Positions 43,943 through 53,098 of a stretch of DNA of 64,000 bases are shown in pieces. Position numbers and translations under genes: made by a program. Below the pieces are notes generated by a model, which saw only the letters and a program-made list of their open reading frames with translations, made no database searches and was not told the origin of the DNA. Numbering within the stretch: position 1 is the stretch's first letter; every line of letters begins with the position of its first letter. The DNA lies in contig JAFSRP010000049.1 in NCBI GenBank assembly GCA_017446045.1, forward strand, positions 45,614 through 109,613. The letters are read 5' to 3'. The stretch comes from Lachnospiraceae bacterium (lineage in GTDB: Bacteria > Bacillota > Clostridia > Lachnospirales > Lachnospiraceae).

Positions 43943-43953
43943 GGCTTCCCTCA

Positions 43954-44922
43954 TCAATACTCGCTGGCCTTATCCAGTGCCGCAATCACATCTTTCGGAA
44001 GCTCCAGTGTCGCTGCCTTGTAGAAGCTGTCCACATGAGATTCTTCGATCGCACTGGAGATGGGGGCGGTGATGGAGCGGGCCTGCATATGCCATGCCAG
44101 TGCAACCTCCTGATCACTGACACCCAGACCTGCTGCCGCTTCATCAAGAATGCGGATGATCTCGAAATTACGCTCCGTGCAGTAATGGGAAAGGATCCTG
44201 TATCTGGGATTATCACGCGTCAGATCTTCCGGCTTCTTGTAAAGACCGGTAAGGAATCCGCCGGCAAGGCTGTAGAAAGTAACTACGCTCATACCGGCCT
44301 CTTCGACGACCGGACGCAGATTGCGTTCATAGTCTTCCCGATCAACCAGGTTGAAGCAGGGCTCGATGATCTGGTACATCGGCGTACCCTTCGCCTGGCT
44401 CACATTGAGAGCGTTCCTGAGCTGCTTTCCATCATAATTGGAACATCCGTAGCTTAAGATCTTTCCTTCTTTCTTCAGATACTCCAGCGCTTCAATGGAT
44501 TCATTGACCGGAGTCAACGGATCCGGAGCGTGCACAAGCAGGGCATCGATGTAGTCCGTACCGAGTTTCTGAAGCGCGGCATCACAGTGGGAAATGATAT
44601 ACTTCTTATCCGCATGGCCCAGGAAAGACCCGTCACAGGTATCGATCCAGCCGACTTTGTCGATGATCTTCACCTTCTGCCGCATGCCCGGTCTGGATTT
44701 CATCCATTTTCCGATCGTGCGCTCCGACTCTCCGCCCACATGACCGGCCACCCAGTCACTGTATGATTCGGCTGTATCGATCGCATCGAAGCCGTAGTCA
44801 ACAAAACGGTCCAGAATACGGGCGCTCTTCTCCTCATCACAGGTCCAGCCGATCACGTTGGTCCCGAGAACAAACGGCCGGATCTCGACGCCTTCTGCAA
44901 GTTTTCTCAAATCCATGGACAT
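43954..44922 (-). CDS. Aldo-keto reductase (AKR11-like)
   Basis: Encodes 322 aa from ATG 44922 with GGAGGG upstream. Catalytic residues are Asp49, Tyr54, Lys89 and His131. The YSDWVAGHVGGESERTIGKW stretch and the later WHMQARSITAPISSAIEESHV stretch resemble the AKR11/YajO group, more distant from the other aldo-keto reductase in the operon. The two enzymes are likely to act in sequence or on different substrates of one pathway. It lies 15 bases after the aspartoacylase-like gene. Confidence 0.9.
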   Translation of the reverse strand: MSMDLRKLAEGVEIRPFVLGTNVIGWTCDEEKSARILDRFVDYGFDAIDTAESYSDWVAGHVGGESERTIGKWMKSRPGMRQKVKIIDKVGWIDTCDGSFLGHADKKYIISHCDAALQKLGTDYIDALLVHAPDPLTPVNESIEALEYLKKEGKILSYGCSNYDGKQLRNALNVSQAKGTPMYQIIEPCFNLVDREDYERNLRPVVEEAGMSVVTFYSLAGGFLTGLYKKPEDLTRDNPRYRILSHYCTERNFEIIRILDEAAAGLGVSDQEVALAWHMQARSITAPISSAIEESHVDSFYKAATLELPKDVIAALDKASEY

Positions 44923-44937
44923 GATTTTCCCTCCTTA

Positions 44938-45969
44938 TTACAGCTTGCCATACAGACAAGCCCAGTCTCTCGGGAAGACCACCGGCGGTGTCCAGGATCC
45001 GACCACGATACCATCATACGGCGCATAAAGCTCATCAATGGTCTCTCCGAAGATATTGGTCACGATGCCAAGGAGATCTCCCTTTTTGCACTTTTCAAGG
45101 AGACGTTTCTTCGGCTTGTAGATACCGCCGTGAAGAATGTGAAGATAATCTACCGGTGTCTCGATCGCATCCTCGCGGAACTTCCTGATCTCGCCATCCT
45201 TCATCTTGAGGAATACAAGCAGATCCATAATGCCGTCATGTGCCATATCATAGATTGCTTCTCTTTCCTCCATGAATGCGGTATTGCCGCCAAGTTCCAG
45301 GCAGATATAAGCCTTGTGCCAGACCTCGGCAAGTTCTCGTGCGGATGTGGCACCTACGGCTTCTCTTCCGCCGCGGCCGCCGGAAGGGTCATTTTTCCAC
45401 AGGATCGGTGTCTGGAAGCACTTTGCCATGTTCAGGGTCAGATCACCGAATTCCGTATCCAGCTCCGGATTCGTATAGCAGGCTGTGGGAGTCAGGTAAA
45501 GGATATTGCCGCCGCTGTGACAGGTGACCCAGTAATCCGCGTATTTCACAAAGTGGTTCACAAACTTATCCAGAATGAATGCAGTGATCTTGCCGTTCGG
45601 ATCTCCCGGGAAGATACGGTTCATATCCGCATGGGTGACATCTGTATAGCTGTTCATCCGCTGTCCACCGTTGAATCCTGCCAGGTTCAGATGCGGGACT
45701 GCGATGTAGATGCCCCTGACGTCTTTCGGATCCAGCTCCTGATATACATGTGCAGCTGCATCAGCCGCTTCCACTTCATCACCGTGAATACCTCCGTCGA
45801 TCAGCAGGGTCGGTCCGTCCTGCTCACCTACGATGATGCAGTAGGGGATACGCATCATGGCGCCGTCCGCCTGGCTGGCGATGTCCATGAAACCGTGTTT
45901 CTTGAGGCCTTTCTGCTTTTTCAGCTCCTCATAGTCAAAAGTTTCCATCTCAATAACGTGGTCGATCAT
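44938..45969 (-). CDS. Succinylglutamate desuccinylase/aspartoacylase-family zinc hydrolase
   Basis: Start chosen at ATG 45969 (343 aa), with AAAGG eight bases upstream; the frame extends to a TTG at 46002 without support. M14-like zinc site: His62 and Glu65 in GGIHGDEVE, and His151 in TCHSGG, with the likely catalytic Glu in ICLELGG. The C-terminal part has the small beta domain common to AstE/AspA-like proteins, with ILHGGIYKPKKR. Family members remove acyl groups from N-acyl amino acids or cleave related amides. Here it sits between a LarA-like gene and aldo-keto reductases, suggesting it opens or deacylates a pathway intermediate. Confidence 0.88.
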   Translation of the reverse strand: MIDHVIEMETFDYEELKKQKGLKKHGFMDIASQADGAMMRIPYCIIVGEQDGPTLLIDGGIHGDEVEAADAAAHVYQELDPKDVRGIYIAVPHLNLAGFNGGQRMNSYTDVTHADMNRIFPGDPNGKITAFILDKFVNHFVKYADYWVTCHSGGNILYLTPTACYTNPELDTEFGDLTLNMAKCFQTPILWKNDPSGGRGGREAVGATSARELAEVWHKAYICLELGGNTAFMEEREAIYDMAHDGIMDLLVFLKMKDGEIRKFREDAIETPVDYLHILHGGIYKPKKRLLEKCKKGDLLGIVTNIFGETIDELYAPYDGIVVGSWTPPVVFPRDWACLYGKL

Positions 45970-45998
45970 TTTGTGTGCCTTTCTTAGATAGATCTCTA

Positions 45999-47279
45999 TC
46001 AATACTTTGTCAGGAAATTGCCTTCTGAATCAAACTCCAGCTCAAACGGCTCTTCATCCAGGATCGTGAGTTCTTTCCTTGTCTTCGCTTCCGGGATCAG
46101 TGCCTCAGAGATCAGCATTGTTTCCACATCCAGCGAATTCTTCAGAATAATGATGCGCGGTTTCTCTGCATCCATGTTGAGGCAGATCGCCATGGAACAC
46201 TGGAGACATTCCTTATCGTTATCCATGATCAACGGGACTTTATAGACAGAAGAATCATGATCAGTAATAGCGTTGGGATATGTTCCGTCAAAGGTCATGG
46301 TCTTAAAGAAACGCATCGTTGCCACGTCCGCGCGCCCCATTCCCGTCGCGTTGCCGTGGGACTCTTCGGACAGTCCGAATATGCCCATGCGTTCCGACTT
46401 GATACCGATCGGCAGTCTGGAGCGTCCTACTACATTAGGATCCATGCCGCCTCCTGAAAAGTTCTTGCCGATCTGTTCCAGGATGATGACATCGCAGGCG
46501 TCCAGGAAAATTTTGGCCATAGCATCCTTCGCTTCATTAAGGAGCGCCGGCTCCTGCTCCGGGATCTCGTCGGGAAGAAGGAAGGGAATCTTGAAAGTGC
46601 CTTCATGTGCGTTTTCCATCAGGCCAACGCCAAAGAGAATGTTGGCTTTACGGATAATTTCGCGGCCAATAGCATCCAAACGCGGAGGCATGTTGTCATC
46701 GCCTGCCTTATGTGCCACATAAGCACCCGCCTGCTTTCCGAGACCGATGGTCATCATCTTCATCAGGCCGCTTTCCAGATGTCCTTTGAAACCTGTATGC
46801 GCCTTGATGCGGTTGACAACGATAATACCATCTGCTTCCTTTGCATACCGGTCGATCTGTACTTCTTCGCCGATCTCTTCCGCAAATCCGATCTTCACGG
46901 TCTCCATAGTCGCCCGGATCGGACAGCCCATGGTTTCTTCCGTGATATTATAGCTGGTCAGGATCGCTCTCTGCCCCTCGGCTGTAGCGCCGCCGTGAGA
47001 GCCCATGGCAGGAATAATAAAAGGATACGCGCCCAGCGCCTTCACGTTGTCCACGATCGCGCGGGTCACAGTCTCAATATTCGCTACGCCGCGGCTGCCG
47101 GCAGTAATGCAGATGCTCATACCGGGCTGAATGGTCGCCCTGATCTCAGGTCTCGCAAAGTTCTCAGCTATGCATGCGATGATCTGTTCCCTGTTCATCT
47201 CGTTATGCGGGAAATATTGCTTTACTCTGACAAATTTAGGGATCTTAACACCTTCTACCAGTCTTGTTGAAGTTGACAT
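45999..47279 (-). CDS. LarA-like (DUF2088) protein
   Basis: Encodes 426 aa. The LarA N-terminal signature is present: CITAGSRGVANIETVTRAI near 58-75 and PAMGSHGGATAEGQ near 90-103. Later conserved His and Lys residues appear in VNRIKAHTGFKGHLESGLMK near 155-175. LarA enzymes are racemases or epimerases of 2-hydroxy acids that use a nickel-pincer nucleotide. The SRHT-type motif of lactate racemase is not seen, so this may be another specificity or a cofactor-lacking relative. No larBCE genes are in the window. It lies within the six-gene operon starting at 48800. Confidence 0.85.
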   Translation of the reverse strand: MSTSTRLVEGVKIPKFVRVKQYFPHNEMNREQIIACIAENFARPEIRATIQPGMSICITAGSRGVANIETVTRAIVDNVKALGAYPFIIPAMGSHGGATAEGQRAILTSYNITEETMGCPIRATMETVKIGFAEEIGEEVQIDRYAKEADGIIVVNRIKAHTGFKGHLESGLMKMMTIGLGKQAGAYVAHKAGDDNMPPRLDAIGREIIRKANILFGVGLMENAHEGTFKIPFLLPDEIPEQEPALLNEAKDAMAKIFLDACDVIILEQIGKNFSGGGMDPNVVGRSRLPIGIKSERMGIFGLSEESHGNATGMGRADVATMRFFKTMTFDGTYPNAITDHDSSVYKVPLIMDNDKECLQCSMAICLNMDAEKPRIIILKNSLDVETMLISEALIPEAKTRKELTILDEEPFELEFDSEGNFLTKY

Positions 47280-47304
47280 AACATACCCCTCACAGTTTTA
47301 TAAT

Positions 47305-47330
47305 CCCCGCCGCATTTCCTCGCGGCGGGG
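47305..47330 (-). other. Intercistronic hairpin
   Basis: CCCCGCCGC pairs perfectly with GCGGCGGGG around an eight-base loop between the gene ending at 47356 and the LarA-like gene. No T tract follows, so it is more likely a stability or processing element. Confidence 0.55.
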
Positions 47331-47355
47331 GAACTATTCATACTATCCGACGAAA

Positions 47356-48399
47356 TCAGAACTCTACTTCGCGGATCTCGATAATATCGGAAACCTTGTA
47401 TGCCTTTGCATTCGGGATGCCAGGAATGATCTCCTCTGCATGAAGGATCATCTCTTCCCTGGTATAAGGCTTCTCGACCGGCTTCATCAGCTTTTCTCTG
47501 GTTAAGCCGATATCTTCCAGCTCGACCCAGGATGCCGGTGTAATACGATCAAAGTCGATCTCCTTGCCGTATGCATGCGCAACGGATACAAGTGCCGGAG
47601 AGCAGCCCAGCTCTCTGCCCGGGACCAACCCGATGTCAAGCGCATCCAGCATGGTCTCCATGAACTTGGGCTTCGGTGCCGCAATGACCGGATAGTCGGA
47701 CTTGACGGTCTTAGCATACTCGCCGGAGCAGTGCGCGGTCATACCAGGCTTATAGCCACCCAGATTGGTGCCGCCAAAGATACGGCCCCAACGCTCGGAA
47801 ACGACCATGCCGATACCGACGGAAACTTCCGGGCCTGCAACACCGATGATGACCTCACCATCGTTCATGATCTCATACTGACCAGCCATCAGGGCAAGGA
47901 TCTCAGTCATCTCGATCATGTTGAAGAACTCAGAACCGGAGTTGTTGTTGGCAATACGTCCAGTGGTGGTCATGTACTCATTGTGACCGGTCCTCTCGCC
48001 GAGATCAGTCTTGTTCGGGCCTCTGTGCAGGGGTCTGCCGGCAAACTTCTCGGTAAGCCACTGTCTCATATGCGGCTCATCCTTCATCATGCTGTCATAC
48101 ATCGGGATCTCGGAAAGCGGCATGAAACCGAAGGAAGGATTGATCATGCCGTGATCCACACATGCAACGGAAGTGACTGCGATCGGATTCATGATGCCGT
48201 CAGAAGAAACGGATACTCCGTTCTTATCCATGACGTTGACAGCCGCACAACCTTTGCCAAGGTCCTTCGCGACCAGCTTTACAGCATCCAGATCAGTAAG
48301 TCCGCAGGCTTTGGCATCCGCCTGATCAATAAACGCGACGTTCAACGGCACGACACCATCAGCTGCGCCTTCAGGAAGTAAGCGGTATCTGAATTTCAT
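47356..48399 (-). CDS. Uncharacterised enzyme-like protein of the LarA operon
   Basis: Encodes 347 aa with a perfect AGGAGG site. It is soluble, with no signal peptide. Visible features are a Gly/Val/Ile-rich region with IIGVAGPEVSVGIGMVVSERW near 198-218, a conserved-looking TGHNEYMTTTGRIANNNSGSE stretch near 135-155, and several Met, His and Cys residues that could bind metal. I do not recognise the family. It overlaps in operon position with the 128-aa protein encoded 14 bases upstream, and the two may form a two-subunit enzyme. Its place in an operon with racemase-, hydrolase- and reductase-type genes implies a catabolic role. Confidence 0.75.
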   Translation of the reverse strand: MKFRYRLLPEGAADGVVPLNVAFIDQADAKACGLTDLDAVKLVAKDLGKGCAAVNVMDKNGVSVSSDGIMNPIAVTSVACVDHGMINPSFGFMPLSEIPMYDSMMKDEPHMRQWLTEKFAGRPLHRGPNKTDLGERTGHNEYMTTTGRIANNNSGSEFFNMIEMTEILALMAGQYEIMNDGEVIIGVAGPEVSVGIGMVVSERWGRIFGGTNLGGYKPGMTAHCSGEYAKTVKSDYPVIAAPKPKFMETMLDALDIGLVPGRELGCSPALVSVAHAYGKEIDFDRITPASWVELEDIGLTREKLMKPVEKPYTREEMILHAEEIIPGIPNAKAYKVSDIIEIREVEF

Positions 48400-48413
48400 A
48401 ACTATCTCCTCCT

Positions 48414-48800
48414 TTATACATCATACTGACGGCTGCCGGAACGGCGGTCATCGATCTCTTCTGCATCAAACAGATAGTACTCAACTGACGGGATCGTCGC
48501 ATACATGTTGTCAAGAACTGCTTTCTTGCAGGTGCCGTCTGCTCTCTTGCCTTTGATCACAACGCTGTAAGCCTCCTCCGGGTTGAACGGGACCATATTG
48601 ATCTCGATCTCAGCGATTTCCGGATCTTCCGTGACCTGTACGATTTCCTGCTCGATACGGCCGCATCTTAAAGAAGCCAGCTTCGCGGTCTTAACATTCT
48701 CCATGCCGCTGATGCTGAACTTGGTCTCGGGGCGGAGCCTCTTGGCTGCTGCCTCGACCTTTGCATAATAATCCGGTAACCTTGTGTGCATACATTTCAT
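48414..48800 (-). CDS. Uncharacterised small protein, first gene of the LarA operon
   Basis: Encodes 128 aa from an ATG with AGGAGG. It is soluble, with a beta-rich centre (ETKFSISGMENVKTAKLASL, EIAEIEINMVPFNP) and no signal or membrane segment. No family recognised. It lies 14 bases upstream of the 347-aa protein gene, which suggests a complex of small and large subunits. The divergent LysR gene shares its promoter region. Confidence 0.7.
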   Translation of the reverse strand: MKCMHTRLPDYYAKVEAAAKRLRPETKFSISGMENVKTAKLASLRCGRIEQEIVQVTEDPEIAEIEINMVPFNPEEAYSVVIKGKRADGTCKKAVLDNMYATIPSVEYYLFDAEEIDDRRSGSRQYDV

Positions 48801-49039
48801 GATAAATGTCCTCCTGAATGAAATACATCATAAATGTACAGTATAATAGCCATTCTTTCAGCTGATACTATATTAACAATTCCAATCGTATCTGTCCAGT
48901 ATTTTCTTTGATTTTTTATAACATATTTATTATATTTACACTGTTTCTTTGGCTTTTTAGTGTATTTAACAGCAAAGTTATATCATTTATGTTATAATAA
49001 TTATGACATTTCTCGTAAAAACAAAAAGGAGTGCCTGTT
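48801..49039. promoter_or_regulatory. Divergent promoter region of the LarA operon and its LysR gene
   Basis: AT-rich gap. A perfect TATAAT at 48993-48998 fits the LysR gene on the plus strand. On the minus strand a TATTATAC stretch near 48838-48846 could be the operon's -10 region, and an imperfect dyad ATACATCATAAATGTACAGTAT lies beside it. This layout is typical of LysR-controlled operons. Confidence 0.55.
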
Positions 49040-49930
49040 ATGACCCAAAAACAGATCCGGATCTTCCTTGCCGTAGCAGCTACCGGGTCCTTCAGCGGGG
49101 CTGCAGAAGCCCTGTCCATCAGCGAACCGGCAGTCAGCAGAAGCATCAAATCTCTGGAAGAAGAATTCAATTGCGAATTATTTGAGCGTAAAAAAGGAAG
49201 AAGACTGATGATGCTCAGTGACAAAGGCAACATTTTCTTTGAGATCGCTCAGAAGTGGCAGTATCTGATCGACGACGCACTGGAACTGTCAGAAAAAAAG
49301 TATAATACTCTTCTCCATCTCAGCGCTGTTCCCACTATTGCGCAGACCTTTCTGCCGCAGATCTGTCATAAGATCACAGTTTCCAATCCAGGCGTACACC
49401 TGAGCATCGCTTCCTACACTTCCCGGCAGGCTGCAGAACTGATCAGCAAAAACCAACTGGATCTTGCATTTACTCCGCTTTCCATGCCCGCGCAGACGAT
49501 CAGCTCGGTTCCCCTGTTTCGGGAAGAATCGCGCCTTGTATGTGCGCGAAGAGGTGAAAGCAGTGCTCCGCTGGATCTCACCCTGCTGAACCCCGAAAAG
49601 CAGCTGTTTATCGTCTGGGATACCGACGACTTTGTCTGGGAACACTTTAACTACGGCAGTGCCGGCGGCGCCGGGTTTGAATCAAGGACCAACGACGGTA
49701 TGGGCTATTATCTTCGTGAAATGAATATGTGGTCTGTCGTTCCCGTATCCTATGCAGCTTATCTGCGTGATAGAGAAGGTCTTGCCGTTCACAGCATACT
49801 CGGTGACGCTCCCCGCCGTACGATCTATGCGCTCCGGCATGCTCATAACTCTAATCCTCTCATCGACGAATGCATCGGACTGATGCGGGAAATGGCAAGA
49901 TGCCAGGAAGGTATTGAGCTTTTGGATTAA
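49040..49930 (+). CDS. LysR-family transcriptional regulator
   Basis: Start taken at ATG 49040 (296 aa), with AAGGAG eight bases upstream; the frame also opens at GTG 49031. The N-terminal HTH shows TQKQIRIFLAVAATGSFSGA, ALSISEPAVSRSIKSLE and NCELFERKKGRR, then the effector domain. Its divergent position makes it the likely regulator of the LarA-containing operon (48800 to 43112). Its stop codon overlaps the stop of the convergent MATE gene by a few bases, so neither gene has room for a separate terminator. Confidence 0.9.
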   Translation: MTQKQIRIFLAVAATGSFSGAAEALSISEPAVSRSIKSLEEEFNCELFERKKGRRLMMLSDKGNIFFEIAQKWQYLIDDALELSEKKYNTLLHLSAVPTIAQTFLPQICHKITVSNPGVHLSIASYTSRQAAELISKNQLDLAFTPLSMPAQTISSVPLFREESRLVCARRGESSAPLDLTLLNPEKQLFIVWDTDDFVWEHFNYGSAGGAGFESRTNDGMGYYLREMNMWSVVPVSYAAYLRDREGLAVHSILGDAPRRTIYALRHAHNSNPLIDECIGLMREMARCQEGIELLD

Positions 49931-51291
49931 ACCCGGACTGTATCAGCATTCGGAAAGTTCCTGGTTGCCCTGCGGTACAGGAACAGGTAGGGAATAATCG
50001 TCAGGATCCAGCTGACAGGCCATACCAGAATGATGATCTCATATACACGAAATGCCCTGAAAACAGTCTGAAGCCAGAGGATCCTGAAAAGGCAGGCCGT
50101 CAGAAGGGATATAACTGTGGGCTCAAGAGTGTGACCCGATGCCCGAATCGCACTGGACAGGCTGTCCATCAGGATCTCGATAAACCCGAACATCACCACG
50201 ATGGACATACGCCGGATTCCGACACTGATCACCTCGGGATCCGAATTATAGATGGAAAGAAGCTGAACGCGGAAAAGCATGAACAACAATCCGATCAGCG
50301 TAGCGATCATCATACCGGCAACGACCACCGTTACGAAGACTTTTTTTGCGCGGAGATACATCCCTGCCCCGTAATGCTGACTCATAAAGGTCAGTGTCGT
50401 GTTAAGATTGGTGACCAGGAAAGCAAATTGGAATCCTTCCAGGCTTTGGGATGCGGCATTTCCTGCCATGTATACAGATCCGAAACTATTGACCGAAGAC
50501 TGTATCAGGACATTGGATACGGCATACAGACTCCCCTGGATCGCTGTTGGCAAGCCATTTATAACGATCTGGCGGATGACGTCAGTCCGCAGACGCAGCT
50601 GCCGCACAGAAAGCTTCAGACAGGAATCCTCCTTAAGCAGCGCAAGCAATACAAGTCCGGCAGATATATAATTGGAGACCGCAGTGGCGATCGCCACACC
50701 GGTCACGCCCATCCCCAGGACGATCACCATATATAGATTCAAAAGTACATTGATCACGCCGGAAAGCAGCAAATAATACATCGGACGCTTTGTATCCCCA
50801 ATCGAACGGAGGATCGCAGCGCCGAAATTATATAATGCCACTGCAGGCATACAAAGAAAATAGATACGAAGATATGAAGCAGACAGATAAATAACATCCT
50901 CCGGACTGTTCATCAGACGGAGGACCGGCAACGCAGCGGGAACACCTATCAGAGCGAAAAGACATCCGGCCAGAGCTCCCAGACTGACAGCCGTATGTAC
51001 GATATCAGTGACATCCGTATAATCACCCCTTGCGTAATCCTGTGCAACAATGATATTCACACCGCTTGCAAGGCCTGAAAGGAAATTGATCATCAGGCTG
51101 ACGAGGGCAGTTGTGGACCCTACCGCTGCCAGTGCGGCAGCTCCCGCAAACCGGCCAACGACTATTATATCCGCAGCGTTAAAAAGAAGCTGCAGCATCA
51201 TGCTCAGTGCCATGGGGATGGTAAACGCCAGGTAACTGGGCAGAATCGGACCGTGCAGCATATCGATCTCATGAATACTTTTTTGTGACAT
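49927..51291 (-). CDS. MATE-family efflux transporter
   Basis: Encodes 454 aa with about twelve membrane helices in two MatE halves (residues about 15-175 and 240-400). Typical segments include the first-helix region YLAFTIPMALSMMLQLLFNA followed by DIIVVGRFAGAAALAAVGST. These pumps export cationic drugs and metabolites using Na+ or H+ gradients. The ribosome-binding site is weak (GTAAAAAT before ATG). It is convergent with the LysR gene and follows the gene for a small membrane protein 29 bases downstream of that gene's end. Confidence 0.9.
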   Translation of the reverse strand: MSQKSIHEIDMLHGPILPSYLAFTIPMALSMMLQLLFNAADIIVVGRFAGAAALAAVGSTTALVSLMINFLSGLASGVNIIVAQDYARGDYTDVTDIVHTAVSLGALAGCLFALIGVPAALPVLRLMNSPEDVIYLSASYLRIYFLCMPAVALYNFGAAILRSIGDTKRPMYYLLLSGVINVLLNLYMVIVLGMGVTGVAIATAVSNYISAGLVLLALLKEDSCLKLSVRQLRLRTDVIRQIVINGLPTAIQGSLYAVSNVLIQSSVNSFGSVYMAGNAASQSLEGFQFAFLVTNLNTTLTFMSQHYGAGMYLRAKKVFVTVVVAGMMIATLIGLLFMLFRVQLLSIYNSDPEVISVGIRRMSIVVMFGFIEILMDSLSSAIRASGHTLEPTVISLLTACLFRILWLQTVFRAFRVYEIIILVWPVSWILTIIPYLFLYRRATRNFPNADTVRV

Positions 51292-51320
51292 ATTTTTACA
51301 GAGTGATCTCAGACCCTATG

Positions 51321-52028
51321 TCAGGAATACAGACTCCCACTCCTGATCTTTCTGTTTTCTTCCAGCATTTCCTCTATGCGCGTCTTATCGACTTCCGAAA
51401 GCTCCATGCGAATATCGGGATGATGCTCCATAATATATGTAAAAATAGAGCTGACCTGCCTTACCGGATTATATGACTTGCCGTTATGGATATCCAGCTC
51501 ATGTTTTTTTCCGTCTTTATCAATAAAAACCAGAATAAATGTTCCTTTATATTTCTGTCGGAAGGGATACTCCTTCTTTTTCAGCTCTGCGATATCCTCC
51601 CATCGCAGGATCTCGATATTCCGGACCCCCTCCAGGATACAGTATTTTTCCGTACAGGTCATATCCGGCATCTCATGACGATGAAGCGGCACTGTCGATG
51701 CATCGATCTCCTCGCAGATCCTCTGCTTGGTCTCCTGATCTGCCTTCATTCCAAAGGCTTTTGAGTCATAGGGACGGAAATACATGATCAGATAAGGAAT
51801 GGTCTCATACAGCCCGAATATCAACAGGCCAAAGAAAAAAACAAAAAGGATACTACTATACACACCGATCTGATAGTGCCGTACCGTGAACAGATAGACC
51901 ATATAGATGATCAGCAGCAGCATGATAACAGTTTCCAGTGTCTCCCAGGAACGGATCTGCTGCACAGCATATGTTCTGATCTTATGCATCATAGTCTGTT
52001 GATTGTCCGTTGTTTTCATCTTCATCAT
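51321..52028 (-). CDS. Membrane protein with two helices and a C-terminal cytoplasmic domain
   Basis: I set the start at the first ATG (52028); the frame opens at GTG 52040 and further ATGs follow, none with a clear ribosome-binding site. Two hydrophobic segments lie at about residues 33-52 and 58-83. The remaining ~150 residues are charged and beta-rich, with WEDIAELKKKEYPFRQKYKG and HELDIHNGKSYN, resembling a bacterial PH-like or YcxB-like domain. Such proteins are common and mostly uncharacterised. The upstream region has a strong hairpin with its T run on the other strand. Confidence 0.7.
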   Translation of the reverse strand: MMKMKTTDNQQTMMHKIRTYAVQQIRSWETLETVIMLLLIIYMVYLFTVRHYQIGVYSSILFVFFFGLLIFGLYETIPYLIMYFRPYDSKAFGMKADQETKQRICEEIDASTVPLHRHEMPDMTCTEKYCILEGVRNIEILRWEDIAELKKKEYPFRQKYKGTFILVFIDKDGKKHELDIHNGKSYNPVRQVSSIFTYIMEHHPDIRMELSEVDKTRIEEMLEENRKIRSGSLYS

Positions 52029-52055
52029 GTTATACCGCACAGTTTGAAAATCAAT

Positions 52056-52096
52056 GATCCCGAAACCGCTGCTTAAGCGGCTTCGGGATCTTTTTT
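52056..52096. terminator. Hairpin with T run, downstream of the second Opp/Dpp operon
   Basis: GATCCCGAA and CCGCT pair with AGCGG and TTCGGGATC, with TTTTTT on the plus strand. Genes on both sides are on the minus strand, for which the A run lies upstream and only a weak ATTGATTTT follows. It probably still terminates the operon ending at 52131. Confidence 0.65.
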
Positions 52097-52130
52097 AAGA
52101 TGGGATCACAGTACTGTCAGCCACATTTCC

Positions 52131-53084
52131 TTATTCGAACAGTGTGCATGCCACAAAGTGGTCTTTGCTGATCTCCTTGAGCTGCAGCTGATGATCGGTA
52201 CACTCGGGCTTGACATACGGACATCTGGCAGCAAAACGGCAGCCCGGCTTCGGATTGACGGGGCTGGTGACCTCACCCTTGATGATGTCATCTTCCGCCA
52301 TCTTATGATGGATGCTCGGGACCGGGATCGCCTTCAGCAATGCCTTGGTATAAGGATGTTCAGGATGAAGGAAAAGCTCATTAGACGGTGCTCTTTCTAC
52401 ACACTCACCCAGATAAAGGACCGCGATCTCGTCGCTGATATGCTTAACGACGGAAAGGTCATGGGTGATGAACATATAGGTCAGTCCCTTATCATCCTGC
52501 AAGTCCATCAGCAGGTTAAGGATCTGTGCCTGGATGGATACATCCAGTGCGGAGACCGGCTCATCGCAGACGATGAACTTCGGGTTCAGTGCCAGGGCCC
52601 GGGCAACACCGATACGCTGACGGCGTCCGCCATCCAGCTCATGCGGGAACGCATTGACGAATCTTTCCGCGAGACCGACAGTCTCCATGAGTTCGTAGAC
52701 TCTGTCCTCGCGGTCAGCCTTGCTCGGGAATGTATGGAAATGCTCCATCGGTTCCGAGATCGTCTGGCTGACGGTCATACGGGGATTGATAGATGAATAC
52801 GGATCCTGGAAGATCATCTGTGCCTGTTTGCGGTACTCGATCATCTCATGCTTGTTATACTTGACGACATCCTTGCCTTCAAACAGGATCTCGCCTTCTG
52901 TAGACTCCAACAGGCGAAGCAAAACTCTGCCCAGTGTCGACTTTCCGCATCCGGACTCACCGACGACACCCAGGGTCTGTCCGCGGTTGATGCGGATATT
53001 GACATTATCAACAGCGTGCAGCAGTCCTCTGGGAGTCTTAAAATACTTTTTAAGGCCGTGGGTTTCAATCAATATATCTGACAT
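52131..53084 (-). CDS. ABC transporter ATP-binding protein, OppF/DppF type
   Basis: Encodes 317 aa. Walker A GESGCGKST near 40, Q-loop FQDPYSSINPRMTV near 92-105, Walker B FIVCDEP and switch FITHD are present. The signature region reads DGGRRQRIG where LSGGQ is usual; this Leu-Ser to Leu-Asp change (ELDGGRRQ) is odd. A C-terminal oligopeptide extension with CRFAARCPYVKPEC supplies the Cys motif. Last gene of the second peptide-uptake operon. Confidence 0.9.
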   Translation of the reverse strand: MSDILIETHGLKKYFKTPRGLLHAVDNVNIRINRGQTLGVVGESGCGKSTLGRVLLRLLESTEGEILFEGKDVVKYNKHEMIEYRKQAQMIFQDPYSSINPRMTVSQTISEPMEHFHTFPSKADREDRVYELMETVGLAERFVNAFPHELDGGRRQRIGVARALALNPKFIVCDEPVSALDVSIQAQILNLLMDLQDDKGLTYMFITHDLSVVKHISDEIAVLYLGECVERAPSNELFLHPEHPYTKALLKAIPVPSIHHKMAEDDIIKGEVTSPVNPKPGCRFAARCPYVKPECTDHQLQLKEISKDHFVACTLFE

Positions 53085-53098
53085 ATGCTACACTCCTA

